From Bacteroidales bacterium (lineage in GTDB: Bacteria > Bacteroidota > Bacteroidia > Bacteroidales > UBA932): a stretch of 33,049 nt of DNA. A program made the position numbers and the translations under genes. The notes below the pieces were generated by a model. It saw only the letters and a list, made by a program, of their open reading frames with translations. It did no database searches and was not told the DNA's origin. Shown one piece after another: positions 8,824-17,216 of the stretch (position 1 is its first letter; the number at the start of each line of letters is the position of its first letter). The DNA is taken from positions 1-33,049 of the forward strand of contig JAGCYC010000008.1 of NCBI GenBank assembly GCA_017961015.1, in the 5' to 3' direction.

Positions 8824-9954
8824 ATGATAAGCGTAAAAGAGGTACGCAGCCGGAAGGAACGCCGCCAGTTCCTGAATTTTCCGCTGGACCTGTATGCGGG
8901 AAATCCATATTACATACCGCCTATGTATATGGACGAGAAAAAGATTTTCCGCAAAGACTACGTGTACAACGGCAGCTGTGACAGCGAATTCTGGCTGGCG
9001 ACCAGGGACGGAAAGCCTGTGGGTCGCATCCAGGCCATAATCCAGAAGGATGCCAATGCCAAGAACGGCGAGCGCCGCTGCCGCTTTACCCGCTACGAGA
9101 CAATCGACAATCCCGAAGTGGCAAAAGCCCTGCTGGAGACGGCCGAAAACTGGGCCCGCAGCCGCGGAATGGACACCATCCAGGGCCCCATCGGCTATTC
9201 CGACCTTGAAAAGGAAGGACTGCTGATAGAGGGTTTCGAGGTCCCCGGCAACTTCGAGACCACTTACAATATGCCCTACTATCAGGCACAGATCGAAGGG
9301 CTGGGTTACAAGAAGGAAGTGGACTACACCGGTTCCTTCCTCTATGGCCCCGAATCGGACGAAACCCTGGAGGAGATGGAGCAGCTGGTACGTTTCATCT
9401 TCAAACGTTACAATCTACACTTCGGCGAGGCTAAAAACGGTTCCGACTTTATGAAGAAATATGCCGGCGGCATCTTCGACCTTATGGACAAGTCCTACGA
9501 AGGCCTCTACGGAACGGTCCCCTTCACCGAGGGTATGCGCAAGCTTATGATGGACAACTTCGGCCTGGTTATAAGCCCCAAGTATTCCGCCATCATCCTT
9601 GACGGGGACAACCGTCCCGTGTGCTTCGGCCTTGCTATTCCTTCGCTGAACCGTGCGTTCAGGGGCACCAGGGGCCACATCACCCCCGGAGTGGCCCTGC
9701 GCTTCCTCAGATGCATCACCAAGCCCGACAGCCAGGATATGTGCATCGTGGGAGTGGATCCCGAGTATATGAACCGGGGCATTTCGGCGGCCCTTTCCCT
9801 TGCCATTATGAAGATGCTCAAGGAGAATCCGAACCTCCGTTATGCCGATACCTGCATAAACCTGGAAGACAACTATGCCATCCAGAACCAGTGGAAGCGA
9901 TTCCGCAGGGATGTTCCCAAGCGCTACCGCTGCTACGTTAAATCCCTCGTGTAA
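8824..9954 (+). CDS. GNAT-fold acyltransferase-like protein of unknown substrate
   Basis: 376 residues. The C-terminal half reads as a GNAT domain: an acceptor strand (SAIILDGDNRPVCFGLAI), the acyl-CoA loop region VGVDPEYMNRGISAALS, and a terminal YVK strand; the N-terminal half also has a GNAT-like strand (FWLATRDGKPVGRIQAI), so a tandem GNAT is likely. The central IQGPIGYSDLEKEGLL segment is conserved-looking. The gene starts 3 nt after fakB and ends 1 nt before plsX, so it sits inside a fatty-acid activation unit and may use an acyl-phosphate, acyl-ACP or acyl-CoA donor. The Caulobacter bacterial ceramide synthase is also a GNAT protein, but nothing here proves a sphingoid acceptor. The substrate is unknown. 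Confidence 0.7.
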   Translation: MISVKEVRSRKERRQFLNFPLDLYAGNPYYIPPMYMDEKKIFRKDYVYNGSCDSEFWLATRDGKPVGRIQAIIQKDANAKNGERRCRFTRYETIDNPEVAKALLETAENWARSRGMDTIQGPIGYSDLEKEGLLIEGFEVPGNFETTYNMPYYQAQIEGLGYKKEVDYTGSFLYGPESDETLEEMEQLVRFIFKRYNLHFGEAKNGSDFMKKYAGGIFDLMDKSYEGLYGTVPFTEGMRKLMMDNFGLVISPKYSAIILDGDNRPVCFGLAIPSLNRAFRGTRGHITPGVALRFLRCITKPDSQDMCIVGVDPEYMNRGISAALSLAIMKMLKENPNLRYADTCINLEDNYAIQNQWKRFRRDVPKRYRCYVKSLV

Positions 9955-9955
9955 G

Positions 9956-10972
9956 ATGAGAATACTGCTGGACTGCTTCGGCGGCGACCGCTGCCCCAAA
10001 GCCCCTGTAGAGGCTGCCGTAAAGGCCCTGGAAGAGTTCGGGGACCTGGAACTCCTGCTCACCGGCGACAAGGATGTCCTTGAGCGCGAGCTTGAGGGAA
10101 AAGTCTATGACAAAGCCCGTCTGCATCTTGTGCACGCCCCCCAGGTGATAGGCTGCCACGAGAAGCCTACCGACGTGGTGCGCCTCAAGAAGGACTCCTC
10201 TATGATGAAGGCCATCATAATGCTCCGCGACGACGACTCCGTGGACGGGATGGTATCGGCCGGAAGCACGGGAGCCCTGGTGACCGGCGCCCTGGTGAGG
10301 CTGGGGCGCATTCCCGGAGTCATACGCCCGGCCTTCTGCCCCATCCTTCCCACGATGGACGGTTCGCTGGTGGGCATCTGCGACTCCGGAGCCAATGTGA
10401 CGGTGACATCGGCCCATCTCAGGCAGTTTGCCATAATGGCAAGCCTGTATATGCAGAATGTCTATGGCATCGAAAGGCCGCGCACAGCCCTTCTGAACGT
10501 AGGTGTGGAGAAGGAAAAGGGCGACGAGATACGCCAGGAAGCCTATGGACTGCTCCAGGATACCGAAGGGCTCAACTTCGTGGGCAATATGGAAAGCCGC
10601 GACCTGCTGTCGGGGAAATATCACGTAGTGGTGGCCGACGGCTTCTCAGGTAACGTCCTTGTAAAGACTACCGAAGGAACCGCCCTCGAGCTCCTGAAAA
10701 AGATAAAGAAGGACATATTCTCCAGGACCATCTACAAGCTGGGGGCCCTTCTTATGAAGCGTATGTTCAAGGAGGAGAAGGAGTTTATGAACTACCAGAA
10801 TTACGGCGGAAGCGTGCTCCTGGGCACCTCCAAGGTGGTAGTGAAGGGCCACGGCTCGTCCAATGCCACAGCCTTCCTCCGCTGCATAGAGCAGGCATAC
10901 AGGATGAAGAAGAGCGGCCTCAACGAAATGATAGGGGCCGAAATAGCAAAATACGAACATTACGAAGATTGA
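9956..10972 (+). CDS. plsX: Phosphate acyltransferase PlsX
   Basis: 338 residues. It interconverts acyl-ACP and acyl-phosphate, the donor for PlsY in glycerolipid synthesis; peripheral to the membrane. Family features are the N-terminal DCFGGDRCP (6-14), VSAGSTGALVTGAL near 99-112, CDSGANV, and VVADGFSGNVLVKTTEG. Many PlsX proteins begin DxMGGD; here it is DCFGGD. The ATG at 9956, directly after the previous stop, was chosen because it gives the normal N-terminus; an in-frame extension upstream overlaps the GNAT gene and is not family sequence. Together with FakAB upstream and ACP downstream it completes a route from free fatty acid to acyl-phosphate or acyl-ACP. Confidence 0.92.
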   Translation: MRILLDCFGGDRCPKAPVEAAVKALEEFGDLELLLTGDKDVLERELEGKVYDKARLHLVHAPQVIGCHEKPTDVVRLKKDSSMMKAIIMLRDDDSVDGMVSAGSTGALVTGALVRLGRIPGVIRPAFCPILPTMDGSLVGICDSGANVTVTSAHLRQFAIMASLYMQNVYGIERPRTALLNVGVEKEKGDEIRQEAYGLLQDTEGLNFVGNMESRDLLSGKYHVVVADGFSGNVLVKTTEGTALELLKKIKKDIFSRTIYKLGALLMKRMFKEEKEFMNYQNYGGSVLLGTSKVVVKGHGSSNATAFLRCIEQAYRMKKSGLNEMIGAEIAKYEHYED

Positions 10973-10977
10973 CAGCT

Positions 10978-11205
10978 ATGTTTGAAAAAGTACAGACCAT
11001 ACTCGCAAAGCAGCTCAGGCTTGCTCCCGAGAAGATTACTCCCTCCTCCAAGATAATGAAAGACCTGGGTGCCGATTCGCTGGATATCCTCCAGCTTCTG
11101 ATGCGCATCGAGGACCAGTACGGAATAGTGATTCCGGATCAGGAACTTGCGAAATTCGAGACAGTTGCCGACGTTGTCGCTTTTTTAGAAAAGCAGGAAA
11201 AATAA
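10978..11205 (+). CDS. Acyl carrier protein
   Basis: 75 residues with the phosphopantetheine attachment site GADSLDILQLL (Ser34) and the acidic helix II (MRIEDQYGI) typical of ACPs. It begins 5 nt after plsX. Housekeeping AcpP in Bacteroidota is normally near fabF, which is not visible here, and this protein is a few residues shorter before the DSL serine than E. coli AcpP. It could be the main ACP or a dedicated one for the neighbouring lipid enzymes. The ATG at 10978 is preferred over an in-frame TTG three codons upstream that overlaps plsX. Confidence 0.9.
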   Translation: MFEKVQTILAKQLRLAPEKITPSSKIMKDLGADSLDILQLLMRIEDQYGIVIPDQELAKFETVADVVAFLEKQEK

Positions 11206-11207
11206 TC

Positions 11208-11238
11208 TTGGAAATAACGGCAGAAAATTATAACTTTG
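11208..11238 (+). promoter_or_regulatory. Promoter of the nucleoside kinase gene
   Basis: TTG at 11208-11210 (-33), a 20-nt spacer, and TAACTTTG at 11231-11238 (-7). This is a near-consensus Bacteroidota housekeeping promoter. Transcription would start near 11245, about 12 nt before the ATG at 11257, and separates this gene from the upstream ACP gene. Confidence 0.75.
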
Positions 11239-11256
11239 CGACCATAATTTTTCACC

Positions 11257-12921
11257 ATGGTCCAGGTCTTCTGCAAAAACAATCAAGAGTACAAGCGTTT
11301 CCCTGAAGGAACCTCACTTGTCCAGGTCCTGTCCGAATTCGACTTCCCGCGTCCTTTCCCCATTGTTTCCGCCAAGGTGAACAATGTTTCGCAGGGCCTC
11401 AAATTCAAACTCTACCAGAATAAGGACATCGAATTCATAGATGTCCGCGAACCGAGCGGCATGAGAGTCTACTGCCGCTCGCTTTGTTTTTTGCTGTTCA
11501 AAGCCGCCACCGACGTATTCCCCGGCAGCCGCCTGTATATGGAGCATCCCATCTCTCACGGCTACTTCTGCCATCTGAGGAAGGCCGATGGAAGCGACAT
11601 CTCTGAGGAGGACCTCGGTCTGCTGCAGCAGCGTATGACCGAACTGGTGGAAAAGGACCTCCCCTTCCACCGCTACGACGTCCAGACCGACCGTGCCATA
11701 AAGGAATTCCGCAAGGCCGGCTTCGACGACAAGGTACGCCTCCTGAAGACCAGCGGTGAAGCCTATACCGACTACTATACGCTCGGAGAAACTTCCGACT
11801 ACTATTACGGCAAACTGGTTCCCTCCACCGGCTACCTCAAGGTCTGGGGCCTTATGCTCTATCACGACGGCCTGCTCCTGAGAGTCCCTTCACGCAAGAA
11901 CCCCAACGAACTGGCCGATTTCATCGACCAGCCCAGGACCTTCGAAATGTTCAAGGAAAACCTCCGCTGGAACATCATTATGGGCCTGAGCACGGTGGGA
12001 GACGTCAACGACGCGTTCCTGAACGGCCGCGCCAGCGAGCTCATCCAGATAGCTGAAGCCCTGCAGGAGAAGAAGATAGTCCAGATCGCCGAAGAGATAG
12101 ACCGCCGATACCGCAGTGAGAATCCCCTGAAGGTCGTGCTCATCACCGGCCCTTCCTCCTCAGGTAAGACCACCTTCTGCAAGAGGCTTTCCACCCAGCT
12201 CAAGGCCTGCGGCCTCAAGCCCATCTCCCTGTGCACCGACGACTACTTCGTAAACCGCGTGGACACTCCCAAGTTCCCCGACGGCAGCTACGATTTCGAC
12301 AACTTCGACACCGTGGACCACGCCCTTATGGAGGAGCACATCATCAAGCTGATGGCAGGTGAAGAGGTCAGCGTACCCGAATACAACTTCGTCACCGGCG
12401 AGCGCGAGTACAACGGCCGCAACCTGAAACTCCGCCAGGGCTGCGTCCTGCTTATCGAGGGTATCCACGCCCTGAATCCCGCCCTTACCGGACAGGTTCC
12501 CGAAAGCGCCAAATTCAAGATTTTCATCAATACCCTCACCGGTACCCTCCTGGACAACCACAACTGGATTCCCACCAGCGACAACCGCCTGCTCCGCCGC
12601 ATAGTCCGCGACTACAACAAAGGCGCCTTCACCGCCCGTGAATCCATATCCAACTGGCAGAATGTCCTCGAGGCCGAGCAGAAGTGGATCTATCCCTACC
12701 AGGAAACGGCCGACGTAATGTTCAACAGCGCCTACCTGATCGAGTTCGCCGTAATGAAGAACCACGCCGAGCCCATCCTGCGCAGCGTTCCCCAGAACTG
12801 CCCGGAATACAGCGAGGCGCACCGCCTGCTCAAGTTCATCCACTACTTCACTCCGGTTCCCGACAAGGAAATCCCTTCCACTTCGCTGATCCGCGAATTC
12901 CTTGGAGGATCCACCCTGTAG
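11257..12921 (+). CDS. Nucleoside (uridine-type) kinase with N-terminal TGS and ThrRS-like domains
   Basis: 554 residues. Residues 1 to about 65 form a TGS domain, about 70-200 resemble the second additional domain of threonyl-tRNA synthetase (the segment with HPISHGYFCHL), and about 290-480 are a uridine kinase/phosphoribulokinase-like P-loop kinase with Walker A GPSSSGKTT (298-306) and the CTDDYFVNR substrate loop. This three-part arrangement is common in Bacteroidota and some other phyla and is annotated nucleoside kinase. The ATG lies in one of only three CATG sites seen in the window. The acceptor nucleoside is probably uridine/cytidine but is not proven. Monocistronic by promoter position. 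Confidence 0.87.
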   Translation: MVQVFCKNNQEYKRFPEGTSLVQVLSEFDFPRPFPIVSAKVNNVSQGLKFKLYQNKDIEFIDVREPSGMRVYCRSLCFLLFKAATDVFPGSRLYMEHPISHGYFCHLRKADGSDISEEDLGLLQQRMTELVEKDLPFHRYDVQTDRAIKEFRKAGFDDKVRLLKTSGEAYTDYYTLGETSDYYYGKLVPSTGYLKVWGLMLYHDGLLLRVPSRKNPNELADFIDQPRTFEMFKENLRWNIIMGLSTVGDVNDAFLNGRASELIQIAEALQEKKIVQIAEEIDRRYRSENPLKVVLITGPSSSGKTTFCKRLSTQLKACGLKPISLCTDDYFVNRVDTPKFPDGSYDFDNFDTVDHALMEEHIIKLMAGEEVSVPEYNFVTGEREYNGRNLKLRQGCVLLIEGIHALNPALTGQVPESAKFKIFINTLTGTLLDNHNWIPTSDNRLLRRIVRDYNKGAFTARESISNWQNVLEAEQKWIYPYQETADVMFNSAYLIEFAVMKNHAEPILRSVPQNCPEYSEAHRLLKFIHYFTPVPDKEIPSTSLIREFLGGSTL

Positions 12922-12930
12922 GGCCGGATA

Positions 12931-12963
12931 TTGGGACCTATTGCGTTTTTTTTCTTATATTTG
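12931..12963 (+). promoter_or_regulatory. Promoter of the exporter-acyltransferase operon
   Basis: TTG at 12931-12933 and TATATTTG at 12956-12963 with a 22-nt spacer, slightly long. Transcription would start near 12970, some 18 nt before the TTG start codon at 12988. It is the only promoter-like site seen before four overlapping genes (12988-19603). Confidence 0.6.
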
Positions 12964-12987
12964 TGAATTATACGCGCGCAATAGGTT

Positions 12988-15900
12988 TTGAAGGATCTGA
13001 TTCTGCATATCTACGACTTCCTCTCGGCCCGGAAGGGCTGGGCGGCAGCCATAGCTGTGCTCCTCACCGGCCTTGCCCTCCTGTCGGCCCTCAGGCTTGA
13101 CCTTCAGGAAGACATCTCCGCCTTCCTTCCCAAGAGCGAAGAGAGCAAACTCTACAGCGAGGTCTACAGCCGTCTGGGCGAGGATCATATCGCCGTTATC
13201 TTCAGCGGCGCCGGCACCGACGTACTTATGGACGCAATGGACGCCTTCGCCTCCGGGTGGAAGGAGGCCGATACGGAAGGCCTGGTCCCGGAAATGGATT
13301 CCAGAAGCGCCGGAGCCGATGTTTCGGCAGTGCTGGGTTTCGTATCCTCAAACTGGCCCTACTTCCTTCTGGAAGAGGATTATCCCCGTATGGACAGCCT
13401 CCTCAGCAGCCCCGGCTTTATCCGGGAGCGCCTGCAGGAGGACAGGCTGGCCCTTATCGGCGACCCTTCCGGACTCCGTGCCCGCTATATGAGGACAGAC
13501 CCCCTGGGCCTCTTCTCCCCCGTGATGGAGCGCCTCGGGGAGCTTAATCCTGCCGGGAGCGCAGCCAGGATAGAGGACGGATATCTCTTTACCCCTGACG
13601 GAACAAGCGGGATCATACTCTTTGACTCCCCCTTCGGCGCCTCCGAAAGCGGCCGGAACGCCCGTCTGAGCGAACTCGTAGACAATGTAAAGGGCACGGT
13701 CACTGACGCCTTCCCGGAGGTCAGCGTGATTTCTACCGGCGCCCCGGTGGTATCGGCCGGAAACGCCGGACGCATACGGAAAGACGCCCTCACCGCACTC
13801 TGCCTGGCGGCAATCCTTATCTGCGTGGTTCTATGGCTCAGTTACCGCAGGCTCACGGATGTAGTCTGGATACTGCTTTCCATTGCCGCGGGCGTGCTTT
13901 TCTCGCTTGGTCTTATCGGCCTTTTCCACAGCAGCATAAGCGTCATAGTGCTGGGAATAGGCAGTATGATCGCCGGCATAGCGGTGAACTATCCGCTGCA
14001 CTACGTAGACCATCTCAAATACCAGAGCGACAAACGGAAAGCCCTTGCCGAACAGGTCAATCCCCTCCTCGTGGGGAACATTACCACCGTAGGCGCCTTC
14101 GCCTCCCTTATGCTCCTGAAGGCCGATGCCCTCAGGGAGTTCGGCTTCATAGGGGCGATGACCCTGGTCGGGACCATACTCTTCGTACTGGTATTCCTTC
14201 CCCTGTTCATACCCGCAGCCAAAGGTCCAAGAAAAGCCGTCAAACTGGATTGGGACAGGCACATCAAGCTTGGAAAGCGCGGCCGCAGGCTGCTCTTTGC
14301 CGCATTCTGCGCCCTTACCCTGGTATTTGCCATACTTGGCCGTAAGATAGGTTTCGATGCCGATATGCACCGCCTCAACTATATGAGCCGTGAGCAGGAA
14401 GAGGGCTTCGCCACCCTTTCCAGCCTTCAGGAAGGCGGTTCCGAAACCATCTACCTGGTACAGGAAAGTGCCGATGCACCCTTCCTTCCCTCGGCCTCCG
14501 GGCAAAAGGAACGCCTTGAGCGCTGGGAGGCCTTCACCGCTTCCCACGCCGGATTGCCGGAACAGCTGAGCGCCGCCGCTGCGTCCATAGGTTTCAAGGC
14601 CGATGCCTTCGAGCCCTTCCTAAACTCCTGGAAGGCTTCCTGGCCCATAGCAGACGCCTCGTACTTCGACCCCGTGGTCACTACTGCGGCAAAGGCCGCA
14701 TACTTCCCCGTAGAAGACGGTGTCCAGATTGTAAAACGTATTGCGGTGAGTCCCGCCAATCTGGAGCAGGCCAAGGCCGACATCAGGGAGAAACTGCCCT
14801 CAGGGGCCTTCTGTTTCAGTTCCTCAGACCTTAACGCCTCACTGGTAAGGGCCCTGTCGGAAGACTTCGACACCGTGGGCTGGCTGTGCTCGCTCATAGT
14901 TTTCTTCTTCCTCTGCTTCAGCTTCCGCTCGCTGGAACTCAGCCTTGTGAGCTTCCTTCCCCTTGCCGTAGGCTGGATATGGATACTCGGAGGGATGAGC
15001 CTTGCAGGGCTTTCCTTCAATATCGTGAACATCATCCTGGCCAGCTTCATCTTCGGCCAGGGCGACGACTACAGCATCTTCATCACCGAGGGCCTCATCT
15101 ACGAAAGGGCAACCGGGAAGAAGATACTCCATTCCTACAAGAACGCGGTGAGCCTGAGCGCGCTGATAATGTTCATCGGCATAGGGGCCCTCGCCATTGC
15201 AAAGCACCCTGCAATGCGTTCCCTGGGCCTTTTGACCATAGTGGGAATGATTTGCGTGGTGCTGCTTTCCTACTATCTGCCGCCGCTGGTCTTCGGCTGG
15301 CTCACCCGCCGCAGGGACGGCAGCGAAAGGGCTGTCCCCCTCACCATCGGCCGGGCTCTCGGCACCCTGTACATAGGAGGGATGATGGTCGTAAGTATGA
15401 CCATCCTGAGCATCTGGGCCTTCCTGTACTTCCTTCCCGGCAAGAGCGAACGCCGCCAGGAGAAGTTCCACAGGCTCATCCAGAAGGTTGCATCCCTTGC
15501 CATACGCCTGATTCCGGCTTCGCACTTCCGTATGGTCAACCCCCACGGGGAAGACTTCTCCAAACCTGCGATATATATCTGCAACCACCAGAGCCACTTT
15601 GACGTGCTGGCCCTGCTGGCACTCCAGCCCAAGCTCATTTTTATGACGAATGACTGGGTATGGAACTTCCCCCTGTACCGTGCCATCTTAAGGCGGGCCG
15701 AATTCTACCCCGCCTCCTGGGGGCTCTCCAAGAACAGCGCACACATACGCGACCTGGTTTCGAGGGGTTATTCCATAGCCATCTTCCCGGAAGGGACAAG
15801 GAGCATCGACTGCAGCATCCAGCGCTTCCACCGGGGCGCCTTCCTGGCCGCCCGCGAGCTGGAAATGGATATCCTGCCCCTGTGCATCCACGGTTTCGGC

Positions 15901-16350
15901 TATGCCCTTCCCAAGCACGATTTTATGCTGCGCCGCGCTGCGCTGTCTTTGGAAATCGGAGAACGCATCCGTATAGACGACCACAGCGAGCCTCTCACCG
16001 CAGTCGCCCGCAGGATAAGGGCCTTCTACCTGAACTGGTATGCCGATATCCGCCGCGACAGGGAAAACGCAGCATACTGCGCAGCCTGGGTGCGCTACCA
16101 GTACCTTTACAAGGGACACGACGCCACCGCGGAATGCCGCAGGGTCCTGCGTCCCTCGGTTTACAGGGAGATTGACGCTCTGACCGGCCCGGAGATCGAA
16201 ATCCGGGACGCCGGCTGCGGCGTATATGCCCTGCTCGCCGCCCTGAGCCATCCCGAAATACAGTTCACCGCCTACGAGGCCGACGAGGACAAGTTCCTCA
16301 CATCCAGCCGCTGCGCCCTGCCTTCCAACCTTAAATACATACAAGGATGA
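12988..16350 (+). CDS. MMPL exporter fused to a PlsC-type acyltransferase and a partial methyltransferase
   Basis: 1120 residues. Residues 1 to about 790 form an RND/MMPL exporter with 12 predicted TMs and the motif FGQGDDYSIFITEGL in the second bundle. Residues about 840-1040 are a lysophosphatidic-acid-type acyltransferase with NHQSHFD (HX4D, His867 and Asp872) and FPEGTRS (933-939). After it, residues about 1072-1120 show SAM-methyltransferase motif I (DAGCG, 1074-1078) and the acidic end of strand 2 (YEADED), but the protein stops about 20 residues later, far short of a whole methyltransferase domain. It starts at TTG: a TAG lies two codons upstream in frame and the promoter position fits. 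The stop overlaps the next gene (ATGA). The likely job is making or remodelling a lipid and moving it across the inner membrane; the substrate is unknown. Confidence 0.85.
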   Translation: MKDLILHIYDFLSARKGWAAAIAVLLTGLALLSALRLDLQEDISAFLPKSEESKLYSEVYSRLGEDHIAVIFSGAGTDVLMDAMDAFASGWKEADTEGLVPEMDSRSAGADVSAVLGFVSSNWPYFLLEEDYPRMDSLLSSPGFIRERLQEDRLALIGDPSGLRARYMRTDPLGLFSPVMERLGELNPAGSAARIEDGYLFTPDGTSGIILFDSPFGASESGRNARLSELVDNVKGTVTDAFPEVSVISTGAPVVSAGNAGRIRKDALTALCLAAILICVVLWLSYRRLTDVVWILLSIAAGVLFSLGLIGLFHSSISVIVLGIGSMIAGIAVNYPLHYVDHLKYQSDKRKALAEQVNPLLVGNITTVGAFASLMLLKADALREFGFIGAMTLVGTILFVLVFLPLFIPAAKGPRKAVKLDWDRHIKLGKRGRRLLFAAFCALTLVFAILGRKIGFDADMHRLNYMSREQEEGFATLSSLQEGGSETIYLVQESADAPFLPSASGQKERLERWEAFTASHAGLPEQLSAAAASIGFKADAFEPFLNSWKASWPIADASYFDPVVTTAAKAAYFPVEDGVQIVKRIAVSPANLEQAKADIREKLPSGAFCFSSSDLNASLVRALSEDFDTVGWLCSLIVFFFLCFSFRSLELSLVSFLPLAVGWIWILGGMSLAGLSFNIVNIILASFIFGQGDDYSIFITEGLIYERATGKKILHSYKNAVSLSALIMFIGIGALAIAKHPAMRSLGLLTIVGMICVVLLSYYLPPLVFGWLTRRRDGSERAVPLTIGRALGTLYIGGMMVVSMTILSIWAFLYFLPGKSERRQEKFHRLIQKVASLAIRLIPASHFRMVNPHGEDFSKPAIYICNHQSHFDVLALLALQPKLIFMTNDWVWNFPLYRAILRRAEFYPASWGLSKNSAHIRDLVSRGYSIAIFPEGTRSIDCSIQRFHRGAFLAARELEMDILPLCIHGFGYALPKHDFMLRRAALSLEIGERIRIDDHSEPLTAVARRIRAFYLNWYADIRRDRENAAYCAAWVRYQYLYKGHDATAECRRVLRPSVYREIDALTGPEIEIRDAGCGVYALLAALSHPEIQFTAYEADEDKFLTSSRCALPSNLKYIQG

Positions 16351-17216
16351 GAAAAAGCGTCCTCATACTGCTGCTGTTCGCCGTTTTGAGCGTGACGGCC
16401 GCCGCCCAGGAAAGGATATGGGAAGGCACGCGCTGCAATGCCCGCGGGGTTACTCTCACCTCCTTCCCGGCAAAGGGAGAGGCCAGGGCTTCCGTGATAG
16501 TCTGCCCCGGAGGTAGCTACCACTGGCTTGACTGGGAGGCCGAGGGCGTGAAGGTGGCCCAATGGCTGTCGGAAAGCGGCTTTGACGCCTATGTGCTCCG
16601 CTACCGTGTGGCCGGCAAATTCGAATTCGCCGCCAAGTACCGGGCCATAATCCGCGGACACCGCCATCCCGATATGATCTGCGACATCCAAAGGGCCATA
16701 CAGCTGGTCCGGAGCCGCAGTTCCCTGCCGCTGGGAGTAATGGGATTCAGCGCAGGAGGACATCTGGTAATGAGCTCCGGGGCCTATTCCGGCACCAATT
16801 TCCTCGCCCGTTACGGGATTGAGCCCGAAGTATCGCTCAGGCCCGATTTCGTGGTCCCCGTGTATCCGGTGGTGACTATGAGGGAGAAGGGCATAGTTCA
16901 CAAGCGTTCCCGCCTGGGCCTGCTCGGAGAATGGAGCGAGCTTAGTTCCAGGCTCCGCGATTCGCTTTCCCTGGAAAGGCACATCGGCGCGGACACTCCC
17001 CCCGTATTCCTTGTAAACTGCAACGACGATCCAATAGTGGATTACCGCAATTCCATACTCCTTGATTCGGCACTTACGGCCGCAGCAGTCCCCCACCGCT
17101 ATATCCGGTACAGCAGCGGAGGACACGGCTTCGGGGCCGATACAAACCGCCAGAACGCCGAAACCTCGCACTGGCAGGAGAGTTTTCTCAATTGGATGAA
17201 AGAAAATGGATATTGA
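16347..17216 (+). CDS. Secreted alpha/beta-hydrolase, acetyl-esterase/xylan-esterase-like
   Basis: 289 residues with a signal peptide (1-20, cleaved before QERIW). The oxyanion segment CPGGSY (53-58), nucleophile elbow GFSAGG (Ser135), a likely acid in NCNDDP (Asp227/Asp228) and the catalytic His in GGHGFG (His260) give a complete triad of the COG0657/BD-FAE-like esterase group. It acts outside the cytoplasm, probably on acyl or acetyl esters of sugars or lipids. Unusually, it is translationally coupled (ATGA overlap) to a membrane lipid-handling fusion and overlaps the next gene by 11 nt, so its substrate may be a lipid or acylated glycan rather than dietary xylan. That is inference from context. 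Confidence 0.8.
   Translation: MRKSVLILLLFAVLSVTAAAQERIWEGTRCNARGVTLTSFPAKGEARASVIVCPGGSYHWLDWEAEGVKVAQWLSESGFDAYVLRYRVAGKFEFAAKYRAIIRGHRHPDMICDIQRAIQLVRSRSSLPLGVMGFSAGGHLVMSSGAYSGTNFLARYGIEPEVSLRPDFVVPVYPVVTMREKGIVHKRSRLGLLGEWSELSSRLRDSLSLERHIGADTPPVFLVNCNDDPIVDYRNSILLDSALTAAAVPHRYIRYSSGGHGFGADTNRQNAETSHWQESFLNWMKENGY

Noticed and set aside
12955..13100. Long open frames in alternative phases near and inside the exporter fusion and other large genes
   Set aside because: They lie antisense or out of phase to clear genes, have no family match and are expected in high-GC DNA.
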